64,000 nucleotides of DNA from Gemmatimonas sp. (GCF_027531815.1 NZ_JAPZSK010000005.1:1-64000); one strand, 5' to 3'; counted from the first letter of the stretch, positions 28,063 to 37,528 are shown. The notes: generated by a model not told the origin, from the sequence alone. Numbers and translations: made by a program.

Positions 28063-29631
28063 GTGACCCAGTTGTCCAACCCCCGCGCCCTGCTCACCGT
28101 CCTGCACGAGGCGGCCGTGCAGGGCGCGGCGCCGTTTGCGCGCACCCGCAACGCCGTGCATGCCTGGTGGAGCGCCGCGGCACTCACGCCGGCGCTCACA
28201 CAACCGGTGTACCTCATTGCGCTCGGCAAGGCCGCGCCGGCGATGGCCGCCGGTGCCTTCGCCGCCCTCACCGAGCAGCGCACGCCGGTGACCGGCGGGA
28301 TCGTCGTGGCCGCACATGAACCCCAGCGCAGCGAGTGGCACGGCCTGCCGGTCACCGACACGCTGCGCGTGATGCAGGGCGATCACCCCGTGCCCGGGCC
28401 GCGGTCGCTGGCCGCCGCCGAAGCACTGGAGGATCTGCTCCAGAACATGGAGCCCGACGCGGTGGTGCTGGTTCTCCTCTCGGGAGGCACCACGGCGCTG
28501 TGCGCGGCCCCCATTGCCGCGCTCTCGCAAGCCGTGGGCTCTGCCGAGGCCGCGCAGGCGCACCTCGCCAATCTGGCGCAGACGCTGCTCGAAAGCGGGC
28601 TCGCCATTCACGAGATGAACGCCATTCGCCGTCGCGTGTTGCGCTTCGGCGCCGGACGGCTGGCCACCGCGCTGGCCGCGCGCGACGCGCGCCGCATCGC
28701 CACGTTCGCCATCAGCGATGTCATTGGCGACGATCCGGCGGTGATCGGTTCCGGTCCCTGCTCCCCCGATCCGCTCGACGATGCCACGTTCCTGGCGCTG
28801 CTCGACGCACATGACATGCGCGCGCGCCTGCAGCGAGCCACGTCGCAGGTCCTGGGCCTCACCGGCACCGGTACACCGCCCGCCACCGCCGCGCCGTCGC
28901 ACCCCGCCTTTGCGCGTGTGACCTACACGCTCGTGGCGCGCAACGCCGACGCCGTCAATGCCCTGGCCACGCGCGCCCGCGAGGCGGGGCTTACGCACGT
29001 GCAGGTGGATGACGAACCGCTGGCGGGCGACGCGGCCGCGCTGGGCGATCTGCTGGCCCGCCGCGCCCTGGCCATTGCGCGCCTGCTCCCCGCCGGCGAA
29101 ACGGCGCTGCTCGTGGCCGGGGGAGAACCGGTCGTGCATCTGCGCGACACCATCGAACGGGCGCTGCAGGTCAGCGACGACGATGACGCGCGCCGCGATG
29201 CAGCGGAGCGCGAAGCCCACGCCGCGCACCTGCCGCTCACCGACGACCTGGACGCCCTGCTGCCGCCCGGCGCAATGGTGGCCAGCGCCGCGGCCGTGGC
29301 CGACGAGCCCCTGCGCGGCGGCCGCATGCAGGTGCTCGCCCTGTCGGCGGCGCTCACGCTCGAGCAGGCCACCGCACGTGGTGACCGCCATGCGTGGCGC
29401 ACCATGGTGCTGGCCGCCGGCACCGACGGCCGCGACGGCCCCACCGATGCGGCCGGCGCCATCGTGGATGCCGCGGTGCCCGCCCTCGCCCGCCGCGCCG
29501 GTCGCGTCCCGGAAGAAGATCTGGCCACCGGACGCTCCTGGTATTCACTCGATGGGGCCGACGCGCTGCTGCGCACCGGCCCCACGGGCACCAACGTCAT
29601 GGACGTGGTGGCGGTCCTCGTACGGGGATAA
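28063..29631 (+). CDS. Glycerate 2-kinase (MOFRL family)
   Basis: This 522-aa enzyme phosphorylates D-glycerate to 2-phosphoglycerate, linking serine, hydroxypyruvate or tartronate metabolism to glycolysis. The N-terminal kinase domain has GKAAPAMA, GDHPVPG, LLSGGTTALCAAP and AISDVIGDDPAVIGSGP. The C-terminal MOFRL domain has AGTDGRDGPTDAAGA and the ending GTNVMDVVAVLV. The length is at the long end for GckA/TtuD. The start is GTG 28063, 24 bases after the peroxiredoxin stop. A family-wide ambiguity is whether some members use other substrates. Confidence 0.88.
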   Translation: MTQLSNPRALLTVLHEAAVQGAAPFARTRNAVHAWWSAAALTPALTQPVYLIALGKAAPAMAAGAFAALTEQRTPVTGGIVVAAHEPQRSEWHGLPVTDTLRVMQGDHPVPGPRSLAAAEALEDLLQNMEPDAVVLVLLSGGTTALCAAPIAALSQAVGSAEAAQAHLANLAQTLLESGLAIHEMNAIRRRVLRFGAGRLATALAARDARRIATFAISDVIGDDPAVIGSGPCSPDPLDDATFLALLDAHDMRARLQRATSQVLGLTGTGTPPATAAPSHPAFARVTYTLVARNADAVNALATRAREAGLTHVQVDDEPLAGDAAALGDLLARRALAIARLLPAGETALLVAGGEPVVHLRDTIERALQVSDDDDARRDAAEREAHAAHLPLTDDLDALLPPGAMVASAAAVADEPLRGGRMQVLALSAALTLEQATARGDRHAWRTMVLAAGTDGRDGPTDAAGAIVDAAVPALARRAGRVPEEDLATGRSWYSLDGADALLRTGPTGTNVMDVVAVLVRG

Positions 29632-29664
29632 CCCCGCTCCGTACTGGCAATTCGTCGAGTACAG

Positions 29665-29868
29665 GTGGTCGGGGGGTAGTCGGGGTCAGGGTAGTCGGGG
29701 TAGTCGGGGTCTGACCCCAGCTCTGACCCCAGCTCTGACCCGGTAGTCGGGGTCTGACCCCAGCTCTGACCCCAGCTCTGACCCCAGCTCTGACCCCAGC
29801 TCTGACCCCAGCTCTGACCCCAGCTCTGACCCCAGCTCTGACCCCAGCTCTGGACCCCAGCTCTGCCC
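29665..29868. repeat. Tandem 12-bp repeat (TGACCCCAGCTC) and GGTAGTCGG units
   Basis: Two blocks of the 12-bp unit TGACCCCAGCTC, about three and nine copies, each begin with the palindrome GGGGTCTGACCCC. Before each block lie GGTAGTCGG units. The array is about 200 bases in the 331-base gap before the TetR gene. No gene is visible. This array does not follow the 7-bp period of the other intergenic repeats. Confidence 0.9.
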
Positions 29869-29962
29869 CGGTCGACAACGGGGCATCGCCGTGACCTGAC
29901 ACGGGGAGATCTTGACGGTCGCGTCATGTTGTCAACGCCCGCTGCCGGCCGTAACGTGCCGA

Positions 29963-30739
29963 ATGCCTCCTCGCCCCGACGATTCCGCACCACCGCCGGC
30001 GCGGGCCTCCGGCACGGCTTCCCGTCCGGTCGGCGACCCCGACACCGGCTCAGCGGCCGTCGAGCCTGGTGCTCCGGACGCCTATCGCCGGCGCCCCCGC
30101 CAGTCGCGCGGCCAGAAGCGCGTGGAGCTGCTGCTCGACGCCGCGGCCACCGTCATTGCCGAGCAGGGGCTGGGGGCCGCCACCGCCGAAGCGATCGCGG
30201 CCAAGGCCCGCACCGCCAAGGGGTCGCTCTACCAGTTCTTCCCCAACCGCGACGCCGTGCTCGCGGCGCTCGCGCTGCGCTACGCCGACGAGATGCGCGC
30301 CATTCACGAGCGCGCCTTCCCCATTGATGCGCACGACCTGCCACTCGAGCGCCTCATCGATCGCATCGTGAAGCCGCTCGCCGAATTCCACGACCGCAAT
30401 CCGGCGTTCCGGCGCGTCTTCGCCAGCGCCGACGGTCCGGCCGACGACACGCGATCGGCGCCGGCACGGCTGCGGGCGCAGCTGTTCGAGTCGTTCGTCG
30501 ATCGCCTCGATGTGCTCTTCGCCTCGCGCAATCCGCGCCTGGCAACCCGCGAACGGCGCCGCGCCGCCCTGGTGGCCGCCAGCATTGGGCAGGTGCTGCT
30601 CGCGCGACGGGCCCGCGCGCAGGCTGCCGAGAAGAAGCCACTCGTGGACGATCTGCGGCGCGTGCTGTTGGCCTATCTGCAGCCGCTGCTGGGGCCGGAG
30701 GCCCCCGCCGCGAAACGCCCACGTAGGAAAGTGAACTGA
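29963..30739 (+). CDS. TetR-family transcriptional regulator
   Basis: This 258-aa regulator has an N-terminal disordered stretch of about 50 residues, then a TetR helix-turn-helix (RVELLLDAAATVIAEQGLGAATAEAIAAKARTAKGSLYQFFPN). The helical ligand domain follows (85-245), and the C-terminus is basic (AAKRPRRKVN). The ATG at 29963 is preferred; an earlier start at 29912 would add 17 unlikely residues. The gene is convergent with the nickel permease. Neither promoter nor ligand is visible. Confidence 0.85.
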   Translation: MPPRPDDSAPPPARASGTASRPVGDPDTGSAAVEPGAPDAYRRRPRQSRGQKRVELLLDAAATVIAEQGLGAATAEAIAAKARTAKGSLYQFFPNRDAVLAALALRYADEMRAIHERAFPIDAHDLPLERLIDRIVKPLAEFHDRNPAFRRVFASADGPADDTRSAPARLRAQLFESFVDRLDVLFASRNPRLATRERRRAALVAASIGQVLLARRARAQAAEKKPLVDDLRRVLLAYLQPLLGPEAPAAKRPRRKVN

Positions 30740-30740
30740 A

Positions 30741-30788
30741 GAGGGCACCCTGTTCCCGGTCCCCGTCACCGCGAAACGCCGTGCCCTC
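30741..30788. terminator. Hairpin between convergent tetR and nickel-permease genes
   Basis: GAGGGCAC (30741-30748) pairs with GTGCCCTC (30781-30788), with a 32-base loop. It starts two bases after the TetR stop. No T run is seen, so terminator activity is a guess. Confidence 0.5.
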
Positions 30789-30859
30789 AGCCAGCGCGGC
30801 TCCGTCCACGCCCGACGAGACCGATCGGGGCGGGGAAGGGATGCAGCATGGCCGCCAGA

Positions 30860-31534
30860 TCACGTGCCCATCATGACGCTCCACCCAAGCATCACGCCTA
30901 CGACCGTGCTCGCCATCGCGGCCAGCACACGTATCGACGTCGCCCAGTGCCGGCTCTTCGCGACGGCGAGACCAGCGAGACCGCTCACAAGCAGCGACAC
31001 CACACTCATCCCGCCTATCGTGCCAATTCCGAACGCCAGCAGATAGGTGAGTTGCGCCTGGATAGTCGAGGCCGCAGCCACCAGGAGCACGATCATGGCA
31101 CCACTGCCCGCGAGACCATGCGCAATGCCAAAGGTAAAGGCGCCACGCGCACTCCGCATTCGGTCGGGGTGCTGGTGTGCGATGTGCGCCGAATGGGCAT
31201 GCGCGTGCGCATCGCCCAATCCGCGCCGGTGCCGTCGCGCTTCTGCCATGAGCGTTGAGACGCCAAGGAAGATCAGCATGGCCGCTACCACCAACTCGAA
31301 CAGGGCGGCAATCGCAGGCGGCATACGAATGCCGAGCACCGCAATGACCATCGTGACGACGGCGACGCTCGCCGTGTGCCCGGCCCCCCAGGACAGCCCG
31401 AGCATGGCCGCCGAGCGCAGGCCGCGTTCGCGCGTAGCCAGCATGCTCACCGCAGCGAGATGATCGGGCTCGAAGGCGTGACGGAAACCAACCAGGAAGC
31501 CGATGCCGATGAAGGCAACATGACCGAAGTTCAT
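30860..31534 (-). CDS. Nickel permease (NiCoT/UreH-like family)
   Basis: This 224-aa membrane protein probably imports Ni2+ for the hydrogenase active site. It has the NiCoT helix II signature H19-AFEP-D24-H25 (HX4DH) and a second conserved GAGHTA motif near residue 51. About six membrane segments are visible. A cytoplasmic loop is rich in histidine (DAHAHAHSAHIAHQH, about 108-122), typical for nickel carriers. Its start overlaps the hypF stop by four bases (ATGA), so it is translationally coupled to maturation. The protein is shorter than classical HoxN. Confidence 0.85.
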   Translation of the reverse strand: MNFGHVAFIGIGFLVGFRHAFEPDHLAAVSMLATRERGLRSAAMLGLSWGAGHTASVAVVTMVIAVLGIRMPPAIAALFELVVAAMLIFLGVSTLMAEARRHRRGLGDAHAHAHSAHIAHQHPDRMRSARGAFTFGIAHGLAGSGAMIVLLVAAASTIQAQLTYLLAFGIGTIGGMSVVSLLVSGLAGLAVAKSRHWATSIRVLAAMASTVVGVMLGWSVMMGT

Positions 31535-33858
31535 GACGGCTCCGCCTGCGCGGCAACCATCGCCTGCCCCAGCGCGATCCCGCCATCGTTGGGTGGGACA
31601 GCGCGGTGCGTGAGCACGGTGAAACCTGCCTTTTGCAAACGTTGAACAGTAAGTGTGAGCAAGAGCACGTTCTGAAACACTCCGCCGGTGAGTCCGACTG
31701 TCTGCGTTTCTGTCATGTCGCGCACGCGTCGCGCGACGGTCACGATGGCCTCGGCCAGGGCGCCGTGCACATCCAGCGCGATACTCCGGCGGTCGCGTCC
31801 TTTCCGAACGTCATACACAACCTGACGCCAGAAATCATGCAATTCCAGCTGCATTGGGGCCTCGTTGCTCTCCGGCTCAATAACAGCCATTGGATAATGC
31901 CGACCGACGCCGAGTGGCGCCTGCGCGGCCAGCGCCTCGAACTCGATGGCCGCCTGGCCCTCGTAACTTACCGACTGCCGGACACCACAGAGTGAGGCGC
32001 ATGCGTCAAGCAGGCGCCCCGCCGAGGTGGTGACAGAAGTGTGCAGGTGCCGTGCGAACTGCTGCCGCAGAATACGGCGCGTTTCCTCGTTGAGCGCACG
32101 TACCGGCGCCAGGTCGTCGGACCACGGAATACCGACGGTGTGAAGATGCGCCAAAGCAAGGCGGGACGGGTGCCTCACCCCCATATCGCCGCCAGCCAGC
32201 TGGGTCGGCGCGAAGTGGGCGACCCGGGTGAAGCGGCGATAGTCCGCCAGCAGGAACTCTCCGCCCCAGATGGTGCCGTCACTGCCATAACCAGTACCAT
32301 CGAAAGCAACGCCCAGTACCTTCGTGTCACCAATGAGCCCGTGCTCCGCCATCAGCGATGCCACGTGCGCGTGATGATGCTGCACGCGAACGAGCCTGAG
32401 CCCGCGCTCGGTGGCGAATCGGTCGGCCCATATTGCACTGCGGTACACCGGGCTCTGGTCCGCCGCCACCAGCTGTGGGCGTACTTCAAAGAGTTGCTCG
32501 AGGTGCGTTACCGCACGTGTCAAGGCCCGCTCAGTCTCAAGATTCTCCACATCGCCAACGTGCGGCGAAAGGAAAGCGTACGAGTCACGAACAAAACAGA
32601 CGGTCGCCTTCAATTCCCCGCCCACAGCCAGCACAGGGCGCATTGGGGCCGGCAGGGATACGGGATAGGGCGCGTACCCGCGCGACCGGCGAATCGGGAG
32701 CTCCGCACCAAGAGCAACGCGCATGACCGAATCATCAGCGGGCGCGTGAATCGGTCGGTCATGGCAAAGCATGCCATCCACAAGCCCGGCGAATCGCTGC
32801 TGCGCATCGCTGGTGGTGAAAGCGATCGGTTCGTCAGCGAGGTTTCCGGAGGTGAAGACCAGGGGCCCCGCTTCCGTTAGCAGGTGGTGCACTGGAGCGT
32901 AGGCGAGCATCACCCCAATCGTGGTCTGCCCTGGAGCAACCGAGGGCGAGAGGCCGGATTCGAGGCGGCGTTCCAGCAGCACTATCGGATGTGCCGGTGA
33001 GGTGAGGAGTGCGGCCTCTGCCGGCGACATCCTGGCCAGCAGGCCAGCCGCCGCCACGTCGCGCACGAGGACCGCCAGCGGCTTTTCTGGGCGGCGCTTA
33101 CGCTCCCGCAGCCGCCGAACAGCGGCGTCCTGGTCAGCGCGACAGGCAATGTGAAAGCCACCAATCCCCTGCACCGCGATGATCCCGCCCTCCAGCAGTA
33201 CAGCGACCGCGGCAGCGAGCGCGTGCTCCCCTCGGAGGCTGAAGGTGCCCGAGATACCATCGCACCACGACAGCGACGGCCCACAGTCAGGGCAGGCATT
33301 CGGCTGGGCATGAAAGCGTCGATCGGCGGGGTCGGCGTACTCGGTCGCACACGACGCGCACATCATGAAGCCGGCCATCGTCGTCGAGGCCCGGTCGTAC
33401 GGCAGCGCCGTGACGATGCTGTAGCGCGGTCCGCAGTTGGTACAGTTGATGAACGGGTAGCGGTGCCTGCGATCGGCGGGATCGTACAGCTCGCGCAGGC
33501 AGTCGGCACAGGTCGCCACATCGGGGGCGACCGGGGTGATGTGCGCCGGGTCACGTCGGCTATCGACAATGGTAAAGCCGGACGCGCCGGTGATGGGCAG
33601 TGGCGCGTCGTCGATGGCATCGATGCGAGCGAGCGGTGGGGCGTCGGTCCGCAGCGCGTCGAGAAAGCTGGCGATCGCCCCCAGGTCGCCTTCCACTTCA
33701 ATAAAGACCCCGTCCGAGTCGTTGCCCACGAAACCACCCAGACGGAATCGGCCCGCCAATCCATAGACGAACGGCCGGAAACCCACCCCCTGCACGCCGC
33801 CACGGACACGCACGGCCCGCCGCGCGACGGCGGCCAAAGAAGAGGAAGTGCCGAACAT
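31531..33858 (-). CDS. hypF: Hydrogenase maturation carbamoyltransferase HypF
   Basis: HypF uses carbamoyl phosphate and ATP to make the thiocarbamate on HypE, the precursor of the CN ligands at the active-site iron. The 775-aa product has an acylphosphatase domain (VRGGVQGVGFRPFVYG, about 18-33) and zinc motifs CADC, CTNC, CASC and CPDC. A YrdC-like domain (KRRPEKPLAVLV) and the Kae1-like carbamoyltransferase domain with HHHAHVASLMAEHG follow. The ATG at 33858 is used; a GTG at 33888 would add ten residues. It is divergent from the main hydrogenase operon and coupled to the nickel permease. Confidence 0.95.
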   Translation of the reverse strand: MFGTSSSLAAVARRAVRVRGGVQGVGFRPFVYGLAGRFRLGGFVGNDSDGVFIEVEGDLGAIASFLDALRTDAPPLARIDAIDDAPLPITGASGFTIVDSRRDPAHITPVAPDVATCADCLRELYDPADRRHRYPFINCTNCGPRYSIVTALPYDRASTTMAGFMMCASCATEYADPADRRFHAQPNACPDCGPSLSWCDGISGTFSLRGEHALAAAVAVLLEGGIIAVQGIGGFHIACRADQDAAVRRLRERKRRPEKPLAVLVRDVAAAGLLARMSPAEAALLTSPAHPIVLLERRLESGLSPSVAPGQTTIGVMLAYAPVHHLLTEAGPLVFTSGNLADEPIAFTTSDAQQRFAGLVDGMLCHDRPIHAPADDSVMRVALGAELPIRRSRGYAPYPVSLPAPMRPVLAVGGELKATVCFVRDSYAFLSPHVGDVENLETERALTRAVTHLEQLFEVRPQLVAADQSPVYRSAIWADRFATERGLRLVRVQHHHAHVASLMAEHGLIGDTKVLGVAFDGTGYGSDGTIWGGEFLLADYRRFTRVAHFAPTQLAGGDMGVRHPSRLALAHLHTVGIPWSDDLAPVRALNEETRRILRQQFARHLHTSVTTSAGRLLDACASLCGVRQSVSYEGQAAIEFEALAAQAPLGVGRHYPMAVIEPESNEAPMQLELHDFWRQVVYDVRKGRDRRSIALDVHGALAEAIVTVARRVRDMTETQTVGLTGGVFQNVLLLTLTVQRLQKAGFTVLTHRAVPPNDGGIALGQAMVAAQAEPS

Positions 33859-33982
33859 GGCGGGAGTCTGGGAATCAGGGACGACCACGGGAATAGCAAT
33901 ATCACGCTATAACCAGCCGCCGTACCGGTGCGTACCGTGTGTGAACATGGCAGGCACCCCAGCAGGAATGGAGAGATCAATC
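33859..33982. promoter_or_regulatory. Divergent control region of the hydrogenase locus
   Basis: This 124-base gap separates hypF (minus) from the main operon (plus). It contains the most AT-rich patch nearby (33890-33912), with TATAAC (33908-33913) as a candidate -10 for the plus operon. No clean -35 partner is evident. GGTGCGTACC near 33928 is a short imperfect palindrome. GGAGAG at 33970-33975 is the ribosome binding site of the DUF1641 gene. Confidence 0.45.
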
Positions 33983-34765
33983 ATGGCGTTCGGGCTGGCA
34001 GACGGGAACACCGAGCGACAAGAGCAGCTACTCGCTCGCTTGTCGGATCCGCAGACGGTGGAGTCGTTGAACAAGCTCCTCGATCGGATGGACATCATCG
34101 TTTTCGCGGTGGAGGCGCTGGATGGCTTTCTCAGCCGAGCGGACACCATTGCCGACAACGTATCGGACTCGGTAGGTGATATCCGGACCCTGATGACAGA
34201 GTCTGGGACGACCGGGCTGATGGAGAAGCTGCCGCAGCTGGCGCGCGCCGGCGCCCAGGTGGCTGACATCTCGGCCACGCCGGCCTTTCAGCGGCTGGCC
34301 AGCTCGGGGCTGATCGACCAGCTCGGAGAGCCCAAGACGATCGAAACGGTGCGCGCCCTCATTGCCAAGCTCGATCTGGCGGCCTTTGCACTGGAGTCGA
34401 TGGACGGCTTCCTGCGCCGTGGTGACGAGATCGCCGAAGGGATCGCTGACGGCGTAAACGACCTGCGCAATGCCGGCTCGACGCTGGACCTGGCGGAGAT
34501 GCGGCGGACGATGCAGTCCCTGCCCAAGCTGGTACAGGCGGGAAACGAGCTGGTCGCATCCGGTATCCTCGACCCGGTGGTGGTCGGACAGCTGGCCGAG
34601 GTGGGCCACCTGTTCGCTCGGGCCTACAGCACCGCAAAGGAAACCCATCCCCGGCAGCATGGTATGATCGGACTGGCCTTGAAGCTCCGAGACCCGGACG
34701 TGAATCGTGCCATCAATTTCGCGCTCCGTCTCGCCAAGGCGTTCGGGAAGAACCTCAACAAGTAG
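33983..34765 (+). CDS. DUF1641 protein with an internal duplication
   Basis: This 260-aa helical protein belongs to the DUF1641 group that occurs with hydrogenases. Residues 23-69 and 117-163 are a clear duplication: both read PxT(V/I)E followed by a helix, then FAxEx(L/M)DGFLxR(A/G)D and a helix ending in D(I/L)R. It has no signal peptide or cysteines. It opens the main operon. Amphipathic helices could mediate membrane or complex docking. HucM, which tethers the related mycobacterial enzyme to quinone, has no counterpart visible here, so this protein may play a similar linking role. That is inference. Confidence 0.8.
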   Translation: MAFGLADGNTERQEQLLARLSDPQTVESLNKLLDRMDIIVFAVEALDGFLSRADTIADNVSDSVGDIRTLMTESGTTGLMEKLPQLARAGAQVADISATPAFQRLASSGLIDQLGEPKTIETVRALIAKLDLAAFALESMDGFLRRGDEIAEGIADGVNDLRNAGSTLDLAEMRRTMQSLPKLVQAGNELVASGILDPVVVGQLAEVGHLFARAYSTAKETHPRQHGMIGLALKLRDPDVNRAINFALRLAKAFGKNLNK

Positions 34766-34776
34766 GACCGTTCGGC

Positions 34777-35124
34777 ATGCACGAGCTTGGACTGGCCCGT
34801 GGGATCGTGGACCTCGCTCAAGCGGCCGCCGTAGAAGCGGCGGCCGCGAAGGTGGCCGCCGTGCATGTGCTGGTCGGGCGTCTGGCTGGTGTTGAAGCTG
34901 GCGCCCTGCTGTTTTCGTTTGATATTGCCGCCGAGGGCACCCGCGTTGCCGGTGCACGGCTGGTGATCACCGACGTTCCGGTGGCGATTTGGTGTATGAC
35001 GTGCAATGCTGAGCGGGAGCTGGCCGGGGTCAACCGCTTTCGCTGCCCCGTGTGTGAAACCCCGAGCGGCGACATTCGCCGCGGCAGAGAACTGGAAGTG
35101 TCGTCAATCGAGGTGGAGTTGTGA
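34777..35124 (+). CDS. hypA: Hydrogenase nickel insertion protein HypA
   Basis: HypA binds nickel and delivers it with HypB to the hydrogenase large subunit precursor. The 115-aa product starts with the nickel-binding M-H2-E3 motif and has a zinc site C73-MT-C76 and C90-PV-C93, as in the family. The length is standard. The ATG at 34777 is 11 bases after the DUF1641 stop. The gene overlaps hypB by four bases (GTGA), so HypA and HypB are co-translated. Confidence 0.95.
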   Translation: MHELGLARGIVDLAQAAAVEAAAAKVAAVHVLVGRLAGVEAGALLFSFDIAAEGTRVAGARLVITDVPVAIWCMTCNAERELAGVNRFRCPVCETPSGDIRRGRELEVSSIEVEL

Positions 35125-35807
35125 GCGGAACACGGATCGTTGAGGTGCGCGCTGGCATCCTCAAGAAGAATGACGAGCTGGCGCGGGCGCTGCGGCAGCG
35201 GTTTGAGATGGCGGGCGTCTATGTGGTCAACCTCGTCTCCAGTCCCGGTACCGGGAAAACCGCGCTGCTGGAACGGACGATGCGTGAACTGGTCGCGGGT
35301 GGGTCACGCGTGGCGGCCCTCGTGGGTGATCTCGAGACCGACAACGACGCCCGTCGTCTGGCCCGCAGTGGTGCGGACGTCCGGCAGATCAACACACACG
35401 GACGCTGCCATCTCGAAGCGGAGATGATCGGCGACTTCCTCGATGCGTGGGATCTCTCGCAACTGGACTATCTGTTCATCGAAAACGTCGGCAACCTGGT
35501 CTGCCCATCCAGTTACGACCTGGGCGAAGCCACCCGCGTGGTCTTGCTCTCGGTGACCGAAGGGGAAGACAAGCCACTCAAGTACCCGACGATCTTCAAC
35601 TCGGCAGACGTGGCGATCATCACGAAGATGGACCTGGCCGAGGCATGCGACTTCGACGCGGCAGCGGCGCAGGCCGCCATCGAGGCGGTACGGCCGGGGA
35701 TGCGGATTCTTTCGCTCTCATCCAAGACCGGCGTGGGCATGGGTACCTGGCTCGATGCGCTGTATTCGGGTCGCCGCACCCTGGCGGCCACGAATACGCC
35801 CGCGTGA
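35121..35807 (+). CDS. hypB: Hydrogenase nickel GTPase HypB
   Basis: HypB is the GTPase that drives nickel insertion. The 228-aa product has the P-loop SSPGTGKT (40-47). It has the metal-site GRCHLEAEMI, the conserved ENVGNLVCPSSYDLGE, and the G4-like ITKMDLAE. The N-terminus is short and has no histidine-rich nickel store, so nickel storage must be elsewhere; the His-rich loop of the permease is one candidate. The GTG start overlaps hypA by four bases, and its own stop overlaps the next gene by three bases. Confidence 0.95.
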   Translation: MSGTRIVEVRAGILKKNDELARALRQRFEMAGVYVVNLVSSPGTGKTALLERTMRELVAGGSRVAALVGDLETDNDARRLARSGADVRQINTHGRCHLEAEMIGDFLDAWDLSQLDYLFIENVGNLVCPSSYDLGEATRVVLLSVTEGEDKPLKYPTIFNSADVAIITKMDLAEACDFDAAAAQAAIEAVRPGMRILSLSSKTGVGMGTWLDALYSGRRTLAATNTPA

Positions 35808-37528
35808 CGGTACGGTCGGCAGAGGTGACGCAGCCTCCGCTGCCGTCAGCGGTACCCGCTGGGACAGCGACGGCCGCCGCCGTCACCGAGGCCTTGTACG
35901 AGTGCGCGCGTGCATCCGTCAGCGAGCCCGATGTCCTGGCGCTGGCCCGGGCGTTGGCGGCCGCCCTGGTTCGGACGTTTCGTGCGGATGACGTCATCGT
36001 CGCCGCAGTCGTGGACAGCACCCTCTCCAGCAAAGCGCGCATCCGGCGCAAGATGCTGGTGTCGGGTCCTTCCCTGACTCGTGAGGAACGGACCTTCATC
36101 GACTGGCTGCTGCGACACCGGCAACCCTTCGCGGCGCATGCCGACAGCCCCCGAGTGGCGCGTGCACCGGCGTCACCCTGGCCCGACGTCATCGCCGTTC
36201 CGGCGCTGCACCACCAAGGGCACCCCGTCGCGCTCCTGCTGGTGGCGGCGCGATGCGGACACGGGAGGTTCGGGACGCCCGACCTGCGCGTGCTCGAGAC
36301 GATTGCGCAGCAGGCAGCCGTCGCGTTCGATCGGGCGCAACTGCTGGCGCAGCTTGAGAACTGGGCGCGCGGCCTCGAAGCGCTCTTCAAGTTCAGCGCG
36401 GCCGTGAGCAGCGAACGCGATCCGGTCAGCCTGGTGCGCGATATGGCGGAGCATGCGGCGCGTTTGCTCAAGGCCGACGGGGGCCATGGCGGACTCGTCG
36501 TCCCAGGGGACGGTCCCGAAGAGAACGTCATGGAGTCGTTGGCATACTGGTGCGACGGCATGTGGCTGGAGCGGCGGCGCCGTTGGCCCCGGAACGTCGG
36601 TATCCCGGGGGTGGTGCTGGAAACCGAGTTTCCGTACCTCTCTGCCGACTACGCGCAGGATCCCGCGCGCGAGCCGCCCGACGACCTCGGGGAGATCATG
36701 TACGCGATTGCCGTGCCGATCAGGACCGGCGCGGACGTGGTGTTGGGATTCTTCGAGTTGCACCGTCGGGACAGCAACGGCCCCTTCAACTGGCAAGATG
36801 CGGCCTTCCTGGAGTCGGTGGCCAACATGGCGGCGGTTGCCATTGAGAATGCCCGCCTGGGGGCTGCGCTGGCGCACAAGACGCAGGAAATGCGCGCGCT
36901 CTCTGCCCGTCACGTAATGCGGCTCGAGGAGGAGCGGCAGCACATTGCCCGCGAGCTGCACGATGAGGCCGGTCAGGCACTGGTCGGGGTCAAGCTCTCG
37001 CTGCAGGCGATGGGACGGCTGATGCCGACCGAAGTGCCGGCGCTGCGCGAGCAGCTCGCGCACCTCCGGACGCAAGTGAATAACGCCGCCACCCGCCTCA
37101 AGGTCCTGGCCCGCCGCCTTCGCCCGCCGACGCTCGATCGGCTCGGTCTCGACATGGCGCTGCAGCAGCTGGCCCACGAGAGCGGTGAGCATTTCGGATT
37201 CGAGATCCACCTGCTGATGCAGCCACTCGACGAACGCCTGCCCACCGAGCTGGAAACCGCGCTCTTTCGCGTGACGCAGGAAGCGCTGACGAACGTGGCA
37301 GCCCACGCCGAGGCGACGCGTGTCGAGATCCGCGTGGCCATCAGCGACCGCAACACGCTCGAGCTGTGCGTTGCGGACAACGGCGTGGGGTTCGACCCGA
37401 GCGAACGATCGTCCGGTCTCGGGTTGCTGGGCATGCGCGAGCGCATCACGATGCTGGGGGGCCAGTTTGCCGTCACCTCCGCTCCCGGCGAAGGCACCAC
37501 CATTCGGGTCACGGCACCTATCGTATGA
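35804..37528 (+). CDS. NarL-type sensor histidine kinase with two GAF domains
   Basis: This 574-aa soluble kinase is the likely sensor for the hydrogenase locus. It has two GAF-like domains (about 20-185 and 195-350). A HisKA_3 dimerisation box has the phospho-acceptor His near 386 in ARELHDEAGQALVG. The ATPase domain has TQEALTNVAAHAEAT and ADNGVGFDPSE. There is no signal peptide or membrane segment, so it senses an internal signal, possibly redox or a small ligand through GAF. The GTG at 35804 overlaps the hypB stop. It overlaps the regulator gene by four bases (ATGA), so the pair is coupled. Confidence 0.88.
   Translation: MTVRSAEVTQPPLPSAVPAGTATAAAVTEALYECARASVSEPDVLALARALAAALVRTFRADDVIVAAVVDSTLSSKARIRRKMLVSGPSLTREERTFIDWLLRHRQPFAAHADSPRVARAPASPWPDVIAVPALHHQGHPVALLLVAARCGHGRFGTPDLRVLETIAQQAAVAFDRAQLLAQLENWARGLEALFKFSAAVSSERDPVSLVRDMAEHAARLLKADGGHGGLVVPGDGPEENVMESLAYWCDGMWLERRRRWPRNVGIPGVVLETEFPYLSADYAQDPAREPPDDLGEIMYAIAVPIRTGADVVLGFFELHRRDSNGPFNWQDAAFLESVANMAAVAIENARLGAALAHKTQEMRALSARHVMRLEEERQHIARELHDEAGQALVGVKLSLQAMGRLMPTEVPALREQLAHLRTQVNNAATRLKVLARRLRPPTLDRLGLDMALQQLAHESGEHFGFEIHLLMQPLDERLPTELETALFRVTQEALTNVAAHAEATRVEIRVAISDRNTLELCVADNGVGFDPSERSSGLGLLGMRERITMLGGQFAVTSAPGEGTTIRVTAPIV

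Noticed and set aside
29665-29868. CRISPR array
   Set aside because: Units are 12 bp and contiguous with no unique spacers, and there is no cas gene.
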